Shown here: one piece after another, positions 32,052 through 41,129 of the stretch
Numbering within the stretch: position 1 is the stretch's first letter
Layout: each line of letters starts with the position of its first letter
Assembly: GCA_003132025.1 (NCBI GenBank)
Contig: PKWJ01000044.1
Coordinates: forward strand, 19,503 to 83,502
Direction: 5' to 3'
DNA length: 64,000 bases
Source: Gammaproteobacteria bacterium
Lineage (GTDB): Bacteria > Pseudomonadota > Gammaproteobacteria > Steroidobacterales > Steroidobacteraceae
Notes under the pieces: model-generated
The model's input: only the letters and a program-made list of their open reading frames with translations
What the model was told of the DNA's origin: nothing
Database searches by the model: none
Translations under genes and position numbers: made by a program

Positions 32052-32477
32052 ATGACCACACCTGCCCGCCCGCGCCGCGTACCGCGACGCAACTCCGTGC
32101 TCGAAAGACTCTTGCTCGCAGCGCTGGATGAGATGAAGGCAGTCAACATCAAATTACTGGACGTGCGCGAGCTGACCGATATCGCCGACGCCATGATCGT
32201 GGCCTCAGGCACCTCCGATCGCCATGTACGCGCCATCGCGCAACGCGTCGTCGAAAAGGCGCGCGAAGCGGGGCAGCGCCCGCTCGGTATCGAGGGCGAG
32301 CGCGATGGCGAATGGGTACTGGTGGATCTGCAGGACGTACTGCTGCATGTCATGTTGCCGCGGGTACGCGAGTTCTATTCGATCGAGCAGCTGTGGGAGG
32401 CACCGGCGGCGAAGCCGCGCCGCGCCAGCAGCAGCGCGCCGCGCCGCCGCGCATCGACGCGGGCCGCGGCCCCCTGA
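32052..32477 (+). CDS. rsfS: ribosomal silencing factor RsfS
   Basis: ADAMIVASGTSDRHVRAIAQRVVEKA, GEWVLVDLQDVLLHVM; basic C-terminal tail. Confidence 0.95.
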   Translation: MTTPARPRRVPRRNSVLERLLLAALDEMKAVNIKLLDVRELTDIADAMIVASGTSDRHVRAIAQRVVEKAREAGQRPLGIEGERDGEWVLVDLQDVLLHVMLPRVREFYSIEQLWEAPAAKPRRASSSAPRRRASTRAAAP

Positions 32478-32533
32478 GGCGCTCGCCCACTGTGCGGTGT
32501 AGCTCCTAGCGCCACGCACGGCGGCACAGGCTC

Positions 32534-33007
32534 ATGCGACTGCGATTGATTGCCGTCGGCACCCGCATGCCAGAGTGGGTGGATGCCGCATTCAGCGACT
32601 ACTGGCGCCGCATGCGCGGCTTGTGGAAGCTGGAACTCGTCGAACTGGCGACCGCGAGCCGCCGCCACAGCGGTGGCGCCGCGCGGGCGGCGAGGGCGGC
32701 GGAAGCGCAGCGCATCCTGGCAGCGCTGGCGCCGCGCGATTTCGTGGTGGCGCTGGATGAGCGTGGTACCGAGCGCAGCACGGCTGAGATGTCGCACTGG
32801 CTCGAACAGCGGCGCGCATCGGGACAGGATCTGGCGTTTATTATCGGCGGACCCGACGGGCTGTCCGAGGAAGTACTGGCGCGCGGGCAGTTGCGTTGGT
32901 CGTTATCACGCTTGACGCTGCCGCACGGGCTGGTGCGCGTGGTGCTGGCGGAACAGCTTTACCGGGCCGCGACGCTGCTTGCCGGACACCCCTATCATCG
33001 CGAGTGA
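32534..33007 (+). CDS. rlmH: 23S rRNA (pseudouridine1915-N3)-methyltransferase RlmH
   Basis: FVVALDERG, DLAFIIGGPDGLSEEV, LPHGLVRVVLAEQLYRAATLLAGHPYHRE. Confidence 0.96.
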   Translation: MRLRLIAVGTRMPEWVDAAFSDYWRRMRGLWKLELVELATASRRHSGGAARAARAAEAQRILAALAPRDFVVALDERGTERSTAEMSHWLEQRRASGQDLAFIIGGPDGLSEEVLARGQLRWSLSRLTLPHGLVRVVLAEQLYRAATLLAGHPYHRE

Positions 33008-33660
33008 GACTGAGCGTGAGCGTAGCTAAGCAACCGACCGCAGCGCTGGTGATCCTGGCATCGGCCTCGCCGCGCCGCACCGAGCTGCTGACGCAGCTCG
33101 GCGTGCCGCATCGCGTGGTGCCGGCGCGTGTCGATGAGCGGCGCGCTGCCGGTGAGTCGGTCGAGGCCTGTGTGCGCCGCCTGGCGACCAGCAAGGCGCT
33201 GGAAGTGCAGGTGGCGCTGGCGGCGGTGGGCGGGTCGGCCGCGGCGGTGGAGCTGGCGGTGCTGGGTGCCGACACGGCGGTGCTGGTCGATGACGAGCTG
33301 CTGGGCAAACCGCGCGATCGTGCCGATGCACTCGCCATGCTCGCCATGCTCTCGGGACGATGGCACCAGGTACTGTCGGCGGTGGCGCTGGCGAGCGCCA
33401 ATGGCCTGCAATGCAGCCTGTCGCGCAGCGAGGTGCGATTTCGGGCGCTGCAGGCGCGCGAATGCGCGGCCTATTGGGACAGCGGTGAGCCGTGCGACAA
33501 GGCCGGCGCCTATGCGATCCAGGGACGCGGCGCGCTGTTCGTCGAGGAATTGCGCGGCAGCTATTCGGGCGTGGTGGGATTGCCGCTGTTCGAGACCGCG
33601 CGATTGCTGGCCACGGCGGGAGTCGCGACCTGGTACGCGCCGTCGGGCACGCACCCCTAA
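33004..33660 (+). CDS. maf: Maf family nucleotide pyrophosphatase
   Basis: LASASPRRTELLTQLG, ADTAVLVDDELLGKP, CDKAGAYAIQGRGALFVEELRGSYSGVVGLPL; GTGA overlap with rlmH. Confidence 0.95.
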   Translation: MRLSVSVAKQPTAALVILASASPRRTELLTQLGVPHRVVPARVDERRAAGESVEACVRRLATSKALEVQVALAAVGGSAAAVELAVLGADTAVLVDDELLGKPRDRADALAMLAMLSGRWHQVLSAVALASANGLQCSLSRSEVRFRALQARECAAYWDSGEPCDKAGAYAIQGRGALFVEELRGSYSGVVGLPLFETARLLATAGVATWYAPSGTHP

Positions 33661-33686
33661 AGAGCAGCAGCCGGGGACTAACAGCA

Positions 33687-34520
33687 TTGGCAGCCACAGC
33701 CGCAACGCCAGCCGTCAAGGTCGCCGCATTGCAGATGACCGCGGCGGCGGATGTGACGGTGAATCTTGCCGCTGCGGGGCAGCTGCTGGCCGAAGCGCGC
33801 GCGGCCGGTGCGCGCGTGGCGGTGCTGCCCGAGAATTTCTCGTTCATGGGGCTGCGCGACGTGGACAAGCGCGCCATCGCTGAAGTCGACGGCGACGGAC
33901 CGGTGCAGCAGTTTCTGTCGCAGCAGGCGCGCGAGCTCGGGCTGTGGATCGTCGGCGGCACCACACCGATAGCGCAGGAGCCCGGCGGGCGCGTCGCCGC
34001 CGCCTGTCTGGTGTACGCGGATGACGGCCGACGCGTGGCGCGCTACGACAAGATTCACCTGTTCGACGTCGATATTCCCGGCAGGAGCGAGAGCTACCGC
34101 GAATCGAAAAACACCGCCCCCGGCTCGCGCGCGGTCCTGGTACCGACGCCAGCCGGACTGCTGGGGCTGTCGGTGTGTTATGACATGCGCTTCCCCGAGC
34201 TGTATCGGCAGCTGTCGGCGGCCGGGGCGCAGTGGTTCAGCGTGCCCTCGGCGTTTACCGTGCCGACCGGCCGCGCGCACTGGGAGACGCTGCTGCGCGC
34301 CAGGGCGATCGAGAACCTCGCCTACGTGGTGGCACCGGCGCAGTGGGGACGCCATGCCAGCGGCCGCGAGACCTACGGCGACAGCCTGATCGTGGACTAC
34401 TGGGGCGCGGTGCTGGGGCGCCTTACCAGCGGCGTCGGGGTGGTGATTGCCGAGCTGGACCTGGCAGCGCAGGCGGAAGCGCGGCGCAATTTTCCCGCCT
34501 TGACGCATCGGCTGTTGTGA
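33687..34520 (+). CDS. carbon-nitrogen hydrolase (Nit/omega-amidase-like)
   Basis: [12 protein letters not shown] (Glu), [13 protein letters not shown] (Lys), [14 protein letters not shown] (Cys); TTG start. Confidence 0.92.
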   Translation: MAATAATPAVKVAALQMTAAADVTVNLAAAGQLLAEARAAGARVAVLPENFSFMGLRDVDKRAIAEVDGDGPVQQFLSQQARELGLWIVGGTTPIAQEPGGRVAAACLVYADDGRRVARYDKIHLFDVDIPGRSESYRESKNTAPGSRAVLVPTPAGLLGLSVCYDMRFPELYRQLSAAGAQWFSVPSAFTVPTGRAHWETLLRARAIENLAYVVAPAQWGRHASGRETYGDSLIVDYWGAVLGRLTSGVGVVIAELDLAAQAEARRNFPALTHRLL

Positions 34521-36001
34521 GCGTCAATAGCAAGCACATGGCCGCCTCCACCACCGCCCTGACGTTCGACCCGCTGCGCTACGTGCGCGAGGGGATACTC
34601 GCGCCCGCGGGCCTGGATGTGGGCCGGGTCGAACAGGCGCTCGGCCTGGTGCTGGGCTCGGCCGTGGATTCCGCCGACCTGTATTTTCAGCTCTCGCGCG
34701 AAGAGAGCTGGGCGCTCGAGGACGGCATCGTCAAGGAAGGCAATTCCAGCATCGAGCAGGGCGTGGGCGTGCGCGCCATGGCCGGCGAGAAGACCGGTTT
34801 TGCCTACTCGGACGAGATCATGTTGCCGGCACTGGAAGAAGCGGCGCGTGCGGCGCGCGCCATCGCGGTGGCCGGCGGCGAGGGTGCGGTGCAGGCCTGG
34901 CGGCCAATGGCGGGACACCAGCTGTATCTGCCGGTCGACCCTCTTATCAGCCTGAAGGACGATGAGAAGGTCGCCTGGCTGGAGCGCGTGGATCGCGAGA
35001 CGCGCCGCATGGACCCGCGTGTGGTGCAGGTGATGGCCAGTGTCACCGCGCTGCACGAGCTGATACTGGTGGCGAACAGTCACGGCGTTCTGGCCGGCGA
35101 CGTGCGGCCGCTGGTGCGCATGAATGTGACGGTGCTGGTGGAGCAGAACGGCCGGCGCGAGCAGGGCTATGCCGGTTGCGGTGGCCGCTATACGCTCGAT
35201 GAACTGGTGGCGCAGGATCGACCGCTGTCGCTGGCGCGCGAGGCGGTACGCCAGGCGCTGGTGAATCTTGAGGCGGTGCCGGCACCGGCCGGCACCATGA
35301 CGGTGGTACTGGGGCCGGGCTGGCCGGGCGTGCTGCTGCACGAGGCGATCGGCCACGGGCTTGAGGGCGATTTCAACCGCAAGGGCACCTCGGCCTTCAG
35401 CGGCCGCATCGGCGAGCGCGTCGCCTCCCCGGGCTGCACCGTGGTGGACGATGGCACGCTCGCCGCGCGTCGCGGCTCGCTCAACATCGATGACGAGGGC
35501 ACGCCGACGCAATGCACGACGCTGATCGAGGACGGGGTGCTGCGCGGTTACATGCAGGATTCGCTCAACGCACGGCTCATGGGCGGCAAGTCGACCGGCA
35601 ATGGCCGCCGCGAGTCGTTCGCGCACGTCACCATGCCGCGCATGACCAACACCTACATGCGGCCCGGTCCCTACGATCCCGGCGAGATCCTCGCCTCGGT
35701 GCAGCGTGGGATCTACGCGGTGAACTTCGGCGGCGGCCAGGTGGATATCACCTCGGGCAAGTTCGTGTTTTCCGCCAGCGAGGCCTACCTGATCGAAAAC
35801 GGCCGCATCGGCGCGGCGATCAAGGGCGCCACGCTGGTGGGCAACGGCCCCGATGTGCTCACGCGCGTGGCGATGGTCGGCAATGATCTGAAGCTCGATG
35901 AAGGCATCGGCGTGTGCGGCAAGGAAGGTCAGAGCGTGCCGGTCGGAGTCGGTCAGCCGACGCTGCGCATCGATGGACTCACGGTGGGCGGGACAGCCTG
36001 A
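34517..36001 (+). CDS. tldD: metalloprotease TldD
   Basis: [36 protein letters not shown] overlap with upstream gene. Confidence 0.95.
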   Translation: MSVNSKHMAASTTALTFDPLRYVREGILAPAGLDVGRVEQALGLVLGSAVDSADLYFQLSREESWALEDGIVKEGNSSIEQGVGVRAMAGEKTGFAYSDEIMLPALEEAARAARAIAVAGGEGAVQAWRPMAGHQLYLPVDPLISLKDDEKVAWLERVDRETRRMDPRVVQVMASVTALHELILVANSHGVLAGDVRPLVRMNVTVLVEQNGRREQGYAGCGGRYTLDELVAQDRPLSLAREAVRQALVNLEAVPAPAGTMTVVLGPGWPGVLLHEAIGHGLEGDFNRKGTSAFSGRIGERVASPGCTVVDDGTLAARRGSLNIDDEGTPTQCTTLIEDGVLRGYMQDSLNARLMGGKSTGNGRRESFAHVTMPRMTNTYMRPGPYDPGEILASVQRGIYAVNFGGGQVDITSGKFVFSASEAYLIENGRIGAAIKGATLVGNGPDVLTRVAMVGNDLKLDEGIGVCGKEGQSVPVGVGQPTLRIDGLTVGGTA

Positions 36002-36027
36002 CATCGCACGCGTCGCACGGAGGGCGC

Positions 36028-36327
36028 TTGCAATTATCCAAACCGTTGTATGAGAGCCTGCCCGGGCTGTACGTGCTGGGCGGCGCGCTGCTGATCGCGG
36101 TCAGCCACCAGCTGCATTCCGGCGCGCTGTCGGTACTGCTGCTCATTGCCGGCATGCTGGCGGTGATTGGCGGGGCGGCGATCTGGTTGCGGCGACGCGA
36201 CTTCAGGGCCACGCGCGCCGAGTATTGGGCCAATGCTGGGCCGTCAAGCGTCGACGGTGACGGCCCGCCAGCGGACCCGGGCGCTGATCGCGCCGCAGAT
36301 GCCTTGAGACGGCCGGAGGAGCCCTGA
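36028..36327 (+). CDS. small two-TM hypothetical membrane protein
   Basis: YVLGGALLIAV...ALSVLLLIAGMLAVIGGAAIWLRRRDF; TTG start at 36028. Confidence 0.6.
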   Translation: MQLSKPLYESLPGLYVLGGALLIAVSHQLHSGALSVLLLIAGMLAVIGGAAIWLRRRDFRATRAEYWANAGPSSVDGDGPPADPGADRAADALRRPEEP

Positions 36328-36334
36328 GCGCGCT

Positions 36335-37612
36335 TCAGCTGCCGGCGTCGGCCTGCTGCTCACCCGAAGCCGGGGACGCGCCTTGGGCGTCGCCCTGCGC
36401 GCGGTGCTGGACCCGTTCATCGATATAGAGCAGCTCGTGCTGCCCAATGATGATCACGTCGCCATCGTTGAGGTTGTGATGGCGCACCCGCTTGGAGTGC
36501 ATGAAGATGCCGTTGGTGCTGTTGAGATCCTCGATCACGCAGCTGTGCAGCGTGGTGACGATCTGGCAATGGTGACGGCTGACGAAGCGGCTTTCGATCT
36601 GCAGGTCGTTGGCGGCGGTGCGCCCGATGATCAGGCGGCCCGGATACAGCGCCCGCTCACCGACGGTGCGGCCACCGGATGCCAGCAGGATGCGCGCCAG
36701 CGGCGCATCATCCCCATCCTCGGCTTTGCCCTGGGCGTCGGCGCTGCGGCTGCGGGCGGTATCGTCGCGCATGCGGATCAGGCGCGTACCGGTACGTGAA
36801 GCGTACTCCTGCCATCGCAGTTCCTCGATTGCCGCCAGCACGTCGGCGCTGCTGACGGTGGCGTGGTTCTGGTTCGCGGCCGCCAGCATGGCGGTGTCGC
36901 ACAGCGTGTTGGTCAACCGCGGCACGCCGCCGGTGTATCGGAACAGCAGTTCGAAGGTGTCGTTGGCAAAGATCTCGCGCCCCTGCGAGCCGGCGACCTC
37001 GAGCCGGTGCAGGATGTAGGCTCGCATCTCGGCGCTGGTGAGCGCCGGCAGGTGAAAGCGCAGGCGAATGCGCTGTGCGAGCTGTTCGAGCTCGGGGGCA
37101 TCGAGCTTGTCATTCAGTTCCGGTTGTCCGGCAAGGATGATTCGCAGCACCTTTTCCTTCGGTGTCTCGATACCCGACAGCAGCCGCACTTCCTCGAGCA
37201 CGGTCTGGGTCAGGTTCTGCGCCTCGTCGATCACCAACACCAGTTTGCGGCCGGCTTCGTACTGGTCGACCAGGAACTCGCTCAGGGTCGCCAGCAGCTC
37301 GGCCTTCTTCATCTTGAATGGCTTGAAGCCGAACTGCACCAGCACCGACTGCAGAAACTCGAGCGAGGACACCTGGGTCTGGTTGATCTGCGCGACGATG
37401 ACGTCGTTCTGCAGCTCCTGCAGAAAGGTCTCGATCAGCGTCGTCTTGCCGCAGCCGATCTCGCCGCTGATCACCACGAAGCCGTCGGCGAACCACACGG
37501 TCGATTCCATGTAGGCCTTGGCGCGCGCGTGTGCCTTGCTCAAATAGAGAAACTGCGGGTCCGGGCTAAGCCGGAACGGGAGTTCCCTGAGTTTGAACAG
37601 CTCCAGGTTCAT
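36335..37612 (-). CDS. ExeA-like AAA ATPase fused to C-terminal FHA domain
   Basis: FVVISGEIGCGKTTLIETFLQ, LVLVIDEAQNLT; C-terminal FHA pattern RLIIGRTAANDLQIESRFVSRHHCQI...DLNSTNGIFMHSKRV. Confidence 0.92.
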   Translation of the reverse strand: MNLELFKLRELPFRLSPDPQFLYLSKAHARAKAYMESTVWFADGFVVISGEIGCGKTTLIETFLQELQNDVIVAQINQTQVSSLEFLQSVLVQFGFKPFKMKKAELLATLSEFLVDQYEAGRKLVLVIDEAQNLTQTVLEEVRLLSGIETPKEKVLRIILAGQPELNDKLDAPELEQLAQRIRLRFHLPALTSAEMRAYILHRLEVAGSQGREIFANDTFELLFRYTGGVPRLTNTLCDTAMLAAANQNHATVSSADVLAAIEELRWQEYASRTGTRLIRMRDDTARSRSADAQGKAEDGDDAPLARILLASGGRTVGERALYPGRLIIGRTAANDLQIESRFVSRHHCQIVTTLHSCVIEDLNSTNGIFMHSKRVRHHNLNDGDVIIIGQHELLYIDERVQHRAQGDAQGASPASGEQQADAGS

Positions 37613-37627
37613 TGTCGCGAAATCATA

Positions 37628-38731
37628 CTACGGCCTGAGCGCCAGTAGCGGATAGAGCTGCGGCAACAGCTGTTTGACGCGTAGCGTGCGTCGCGCGGCG
37701 GTCGATTCGTTAATGGTGCAATGGCCGAGCTTTCGACCGTGACGTGGTTCCTTGCCGTAGTCGTGCCAATGCACCCCGGCCTCGGCCAGGAAGCGGCGCG
37801 CGTCGGGCATGGTTCCGATCAGGTTGATCATCGCCGAATGGCCGCGCGGCGAGCTATCGCCCAGGGGCAGTCCGGCGATCGCGCGCACGTGGTTTTCGAA
37901 TTGGCTGGTGACGGCGCCTTCGATGGTCCAGTGCCCCGAGTTGTGAACCCTGGGAGCCATTTCATTGGCCAGCAACCGCCCGCGATGCACGAAGAATTCC
38001 ACCGTCAGCACACCGACGTAGTTGAAGTCCTCGAGCAGCTTGTTGAGGCTGCGTTGAGCCGCGCGCGCCAGCCGCGGAGCCGACCAGGGGGCGAGCGTCA
38101 GGCGCAGGATGCCGTCCACGTGGTAGTTGCGGTTGAGCGGATAGACGGCGGTCGCACCCGAGCGCGCACGCGCGCCGATGATGGATACCTCGTACTCGAA
38201 CGGCACGAACTCCTCGTACAGCAGCGGCGCGCTGCCGAGCAGATCCCAGGCGGCGTCGAGGTCGGTGTAGCTGCGCAGCACGTACTGACCCTTGCCGTCG
38301 TAACCGAAGCGGCGCGTCTTGAGTACACCGGGCACACCGATGCGCTTGAGCGCGCGCGCCAGCTGTGCACGACTGTCCACGGCCGCAAAACGCGTGGTCG
38401 GGATTCCCAGGCGCTGAAAGCAGCGCTTCTCGGCCAGCCGGTCCTGGGCGACGCCCAGCGCTTTGAGCGGTGGCGCGATGCGGGTGCCGCGCGCCGCGCT
38501 GCGCAGTGCCTCGACGCTGATGTTTTCCCAGTCGAAGCTGATGACGTCGCTGCGGCGCGCGAGTTCGGCCAGCAGCGTGTGGTCGTGGAATTCTCCGGCC
38601 AGCAGCGGTGCAATCCGGCCCGCCGGTGTTTCAGCGCTGTGGTCGAAGAACAGAAAGTCGAGGCCGAGCGGGTAGCCGGCGAGCGCGAGCATCTGGCCGA
38701 GCTGGCCGGCGCCCACGATTCCTATAGTCAT
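37628..38731 (-). CDS. purK: 5-(carboxyamino)imidazole ribonucleotide synthase
   Basis: GIVGAGQLGQMLALAG, ATP-grasp motifs; directly downstream of purE. Confidence 0.95.
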   Translation of the reverse strand: MTIGIVGAGQLGQMLALAGYPLGLDFLFFDHSAETPAGRIAPLLAGEFHDHTLLAELARRSDVISFDWENISVEALRSAARGTRIAPPLKALGVAQDRLAEKRCFQRLGIPTTRFAAVDSRAQLARALKRIGVPGVLKTRRFGYDGKGQYVLRSYTDLDAAWDLLGSAPLLYEEFVPFEYEVSIIGARARSGATAVYPLNRNYHVDGILRLTLAPWSAPRLARAAQRSLNKLLEDFNYVGVLTVEFFVHRGRLLANEMAPRVHNSGHWTIEGAVTSQFENHVRAIAGLPLGDSSPRGHSAMINLIGTMPDARRFLAEAGVHWHDYGKEPRHGRKLGHCTINESTAARRTLRVKQLLPQLYPLLALRP

Positions 38732-38745
38732 GGAGCTATAGTCAT
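38728..38745 (-). promoter_or_regulatory. 5-codon leader ORF (MTIAP*) overlapping purK start, created by 14-nt tandem duplication
   Basis: Minus-strand CTCC ATG ACT ATA GCT CCA TGA, stop TGA overlaps the purK ATG (ATGA). Confidence 0.55.
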
Positions 38746-38780
38746 GGAGCTACGGTCACTTTTGCGAATGGTGGCGCGTG

Positions 38781-39272
38781 TTACGGATGGCGCGGGTCGG
38801 GTTTGGCGAGCACCGCCGCGGTCTGTGTGTCGCGCAGCGCGCGCAGCGCGCGCGCCACCTCCGGGTAGCGTGACGCGAGGATGGCGGCGGCAAACAGCGC
38901 GGCATTGGTGGCGCCGGCGCTGCCGATGGCAAAGGTGGCGACCGGCACGCCGGCGGGCATCTGCACTATCGACAGCAGCGAATCCAGTCCGTTGAGTGCG
39001 CGCGATTGCACCGGCACGCCCAGCACCGGCAACGTGGTCTTGGCCGCGGTCATGCCGGGCAGGTGCGCCGCGCCGCCAGCGCCGGCGATCAGCACCTCCA
39101 GGCCGCGCTCGGCCGCGCTGGCGGCGTATTCGAACAGCAGATCGGGCGTGCGATGCGCCGACACCACGCGCGCCTCATGCTCGATGGCAAGCTTGGTGAG
39201 CATTTCCGCTGCCGCGCTCATCGTCTCCCAGTCGGAAGACGATCCCATGATGATGCCAACCAGGGCCTTCAT
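38781..39272 (-). CDS. purE: 5-(carboxyamino)imidazole ribonucleotide mutase
   Basis: [39 protein letters not shown]. Confidence 0.96.
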   Translation of the reverse strand: MKALVGIIMGSSSDWETMSAAAEMLTKLAIEHEARVVSAHRTPDLLFEYAASAAERGLEVLIAGAGGAAHLPGMTAAKTTLPVLGVPVQSRALNGLDSLLSIVQMPAGVPVATFAIGSAGATNAALFAAAILASRYPEVARALRALRDTQTAAVLAKPDPRHP

Positions 39273-39661
39273 CGATGCATTTTAGCATCACCGCTGCGCG
39301 AGAACTCCGTCAGCGCGCGCTCGATCGGCAGCGGGTCGACATCGCGCATCAGGCGGCCGATGTATTGGCGCTGGCGGGCCAGCGCCGGACCGCTACGCAG
39401 GCGGTGCACCTCGAGGATGGCTTCGAATAGCGCCTCCGGCAACTGCAGGTGCTGTTGCAGCTCGCGCAGCTTTGCCGGCCGCATCCGGGTGAGGCCGACG
39501 CCCAGCTTCTGCAGCGCTTCGGCCCGGCGTTTGCGGGCCGAACGGCTGGAGCGCTCGAGAGCCTCATCGGCGCCGGCGTCGCTGCCAGGCTCGCCGAGCC
39601 CCGCTGCCGCCGGCGGCGGCCCGCTGCCGGTTGATGTTCGCTTATCCAGGGTGCTCCTCAA
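39269..39661 (-). CDS. yjgA: YjgA/DarP (DUF615) ribosome-associated protein, C-terminally short
   Basis: [28 protein letters not shown]...[20 protein letters not shown]; location upstream of pmbA; ends at the purE start. Confidence 0.75.
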   Translation of the reverse strand: MRSTLDKRTSTGSGPPPAAAGLGEPGSDAGADEALERSSRSARKRRAEALQKLGVGLTRMRPAKLRELQQHLQLPEALFEAILEVHRLRSGPALARQRQYIGRLMRDVDPLPIERALTEFSRSGDAKMHR

Positions 39662-39767
39662 GCCGGTCGGGGGCGCGGCGGTGCGCTGTTACAATCGGCG
39701 GCGAAATGATGGCACAGGGCAGTGCGTGTTGCCTCAAACATGCGCGCCGCAACGAGGAACTCCAGGA

Positions 39768-41129
39768 ATGCAGCAACAGGCAGTAGCCGCAAAGCAGGTC
39801 GATGCCTCGCGGCTAGGTGAACTCAAGGACGTGGTGGCGAGCGCGCTCAGCGAAGCGCACAGCAGCGGCGCCAGCCAGGCCGAGGCCGACGTCAGCCTGC
39901 AACGCGGCCTGACCGTGACGGTGCGACTGGGCGAGGTCGACACCATCGAATACCACCGCGACCGGGGATTATCGGTCACAGTGTATTTCGGCAAGTCCAA
40001 GGGCTCGGCCAGCACTGCGGATCTGCGGCCGTCGGCGGTACACGCGACGGTGGTGAAAGCCTCGGCAATCGCGCAGCACACGGCTGCGGATGAGTGCGCC
40101 GGGCTGGCCGACCCTGCGGCCCTGGCGCGCGAGATTCCCGACCTGGATCTCTACCACGCCTGGGACATTGAGCCGGAGCAGGCCATCGAGCTGGCACGCG
40201 AGTGCGAAGCCGCGGGTCTGGCCTGCGATCCGAGGCTGAAGAATTCCGAGGGTGCCACCGTTACCACGCACAGCGGCGTGCGGGTGCACGGCAACAGTCT
40301 CGGTTTCCTGGCGGGTTTTCCGAGCACCAGCCATTCCCTGAGCTGCGCGCTCGTGGCGCAGGAGCGCCAGGATATGCAGCGCGACTACTGGTATACCGTG
40401 GCGCGCAATCCGGCAGCGCTCGAGTCGGCGAGCGCGATCGGCAAGCGTGCCGCGCAGCGCGCGCTGCGCCGCCTGGGCGCGCGCCAGCTGAGCACGCGGC
40501 GCGCACCGGTGCTGTATGCACCGGAACTGGCGCGCGGCATGTTCGGCCATTTCATCGGCGCCATCAGCGGCACCAGCCAGTACCGTCGCTCCTCGTTCCT
40601 GCTCAATGCGGCCGGGCAGCAGGTGTTTCCGTCGTTCCTCAACATCGTGGAACGCCCGCATCTGCTGCAGGGGCTGGCGAGCAGCCCGTTCGACGCCGAG
40701 GGAGTAGCGACCCACGATCGCGAACTGGTCAGTGCCGGGGTGCTGCAGGGCTATGTGCTGGGCAGCTATTCGGCGCGCAAGCTGGGGCTGACCACCACCG
40801 GCAATGCCGGCGGCATCCACAATGTGCTGGTCAGTTCGGGCGAGAGCGGCAGTTTCGACGAGCTGCTGCGCCGCATGGGCACCGGCCTGTACGTCACCGA
40901 GCTCATGGGCCAGGGGGTCAACGGCGTCACCGGCGATTACTCGCGCGGTGCCAGCGGTTTCTGGGTCGAGAACGGCGCCATCGCCTATCCGGTGCACGAG
41001 GTCACGATCGCCGGCAATCTGCGCGAGATGCTCAAAACCGTGATCGCCGTCGGCAGCGATGTCGATGTGCAGGGCGCGATCCGCACCGGCTCACTGCTGA
41101 TCGAGGCGATGACCATCGCCGGCGAGTGA
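39768..41129 (+). CDS. pmbA: metalloprotease PmbA (TldE)
   Basis: RGASGFWVENGAIAYPVHEVTIAGNLREML; TldD/PmbA family; ATG 39768. Confidence 0.95.
   Translation: MQQQAVAAKQVDASRLGELKDVVASALSEAHSSGASQAEADVSLQRGLTVTVRLGEVDTIEYHRDRGLSVTVYFGKSKGSASTADLRPSAVHATVVKASAIAQHTAADECAGLADPAALAREIPDLDLYHAWDIEPEQAIELARECEAAGLACDPRLKNSEGATVTTHSGVRVHGNSLGFLAGFPSTSHSLSCALVAQERQDMQRDYWYTVARNPAALESASAIGKRAAQRALRRLGARQLSTRRAPVLYAPELARGMFGHFIGAISGTSQYRRSSFLLNAAGQQVFPSFLNIVERPHLLQGLASSPFDAEGVATHDRELVSAGVLQGYVLGSYSARKLGLTTTGNAGGIHNVLVSSGESGSFDELLRRMGTGLYVTELMGQGVNGVTGDYSRGASGFWVENGAIAYPVHEVTIAGNLREMLKTVIAVGSDVDVQGAIRTGSLLIEAMTIAGE

Noticed and set aside
33341-33356. 9-nt duplication CTCGCCATG in maf (LAMLAM) as a slippage variant
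   Set aside because: Resulting length around the motif looks compatible with normal Maf proteins; likely chance repeat.
38745-38781. Full alternative purK start at the first ATG (38745)
   Set aside because: That frame closes after 5 codons; the purK N-terminus MTIGIVGAGQLGQM clearly begins at 38731.
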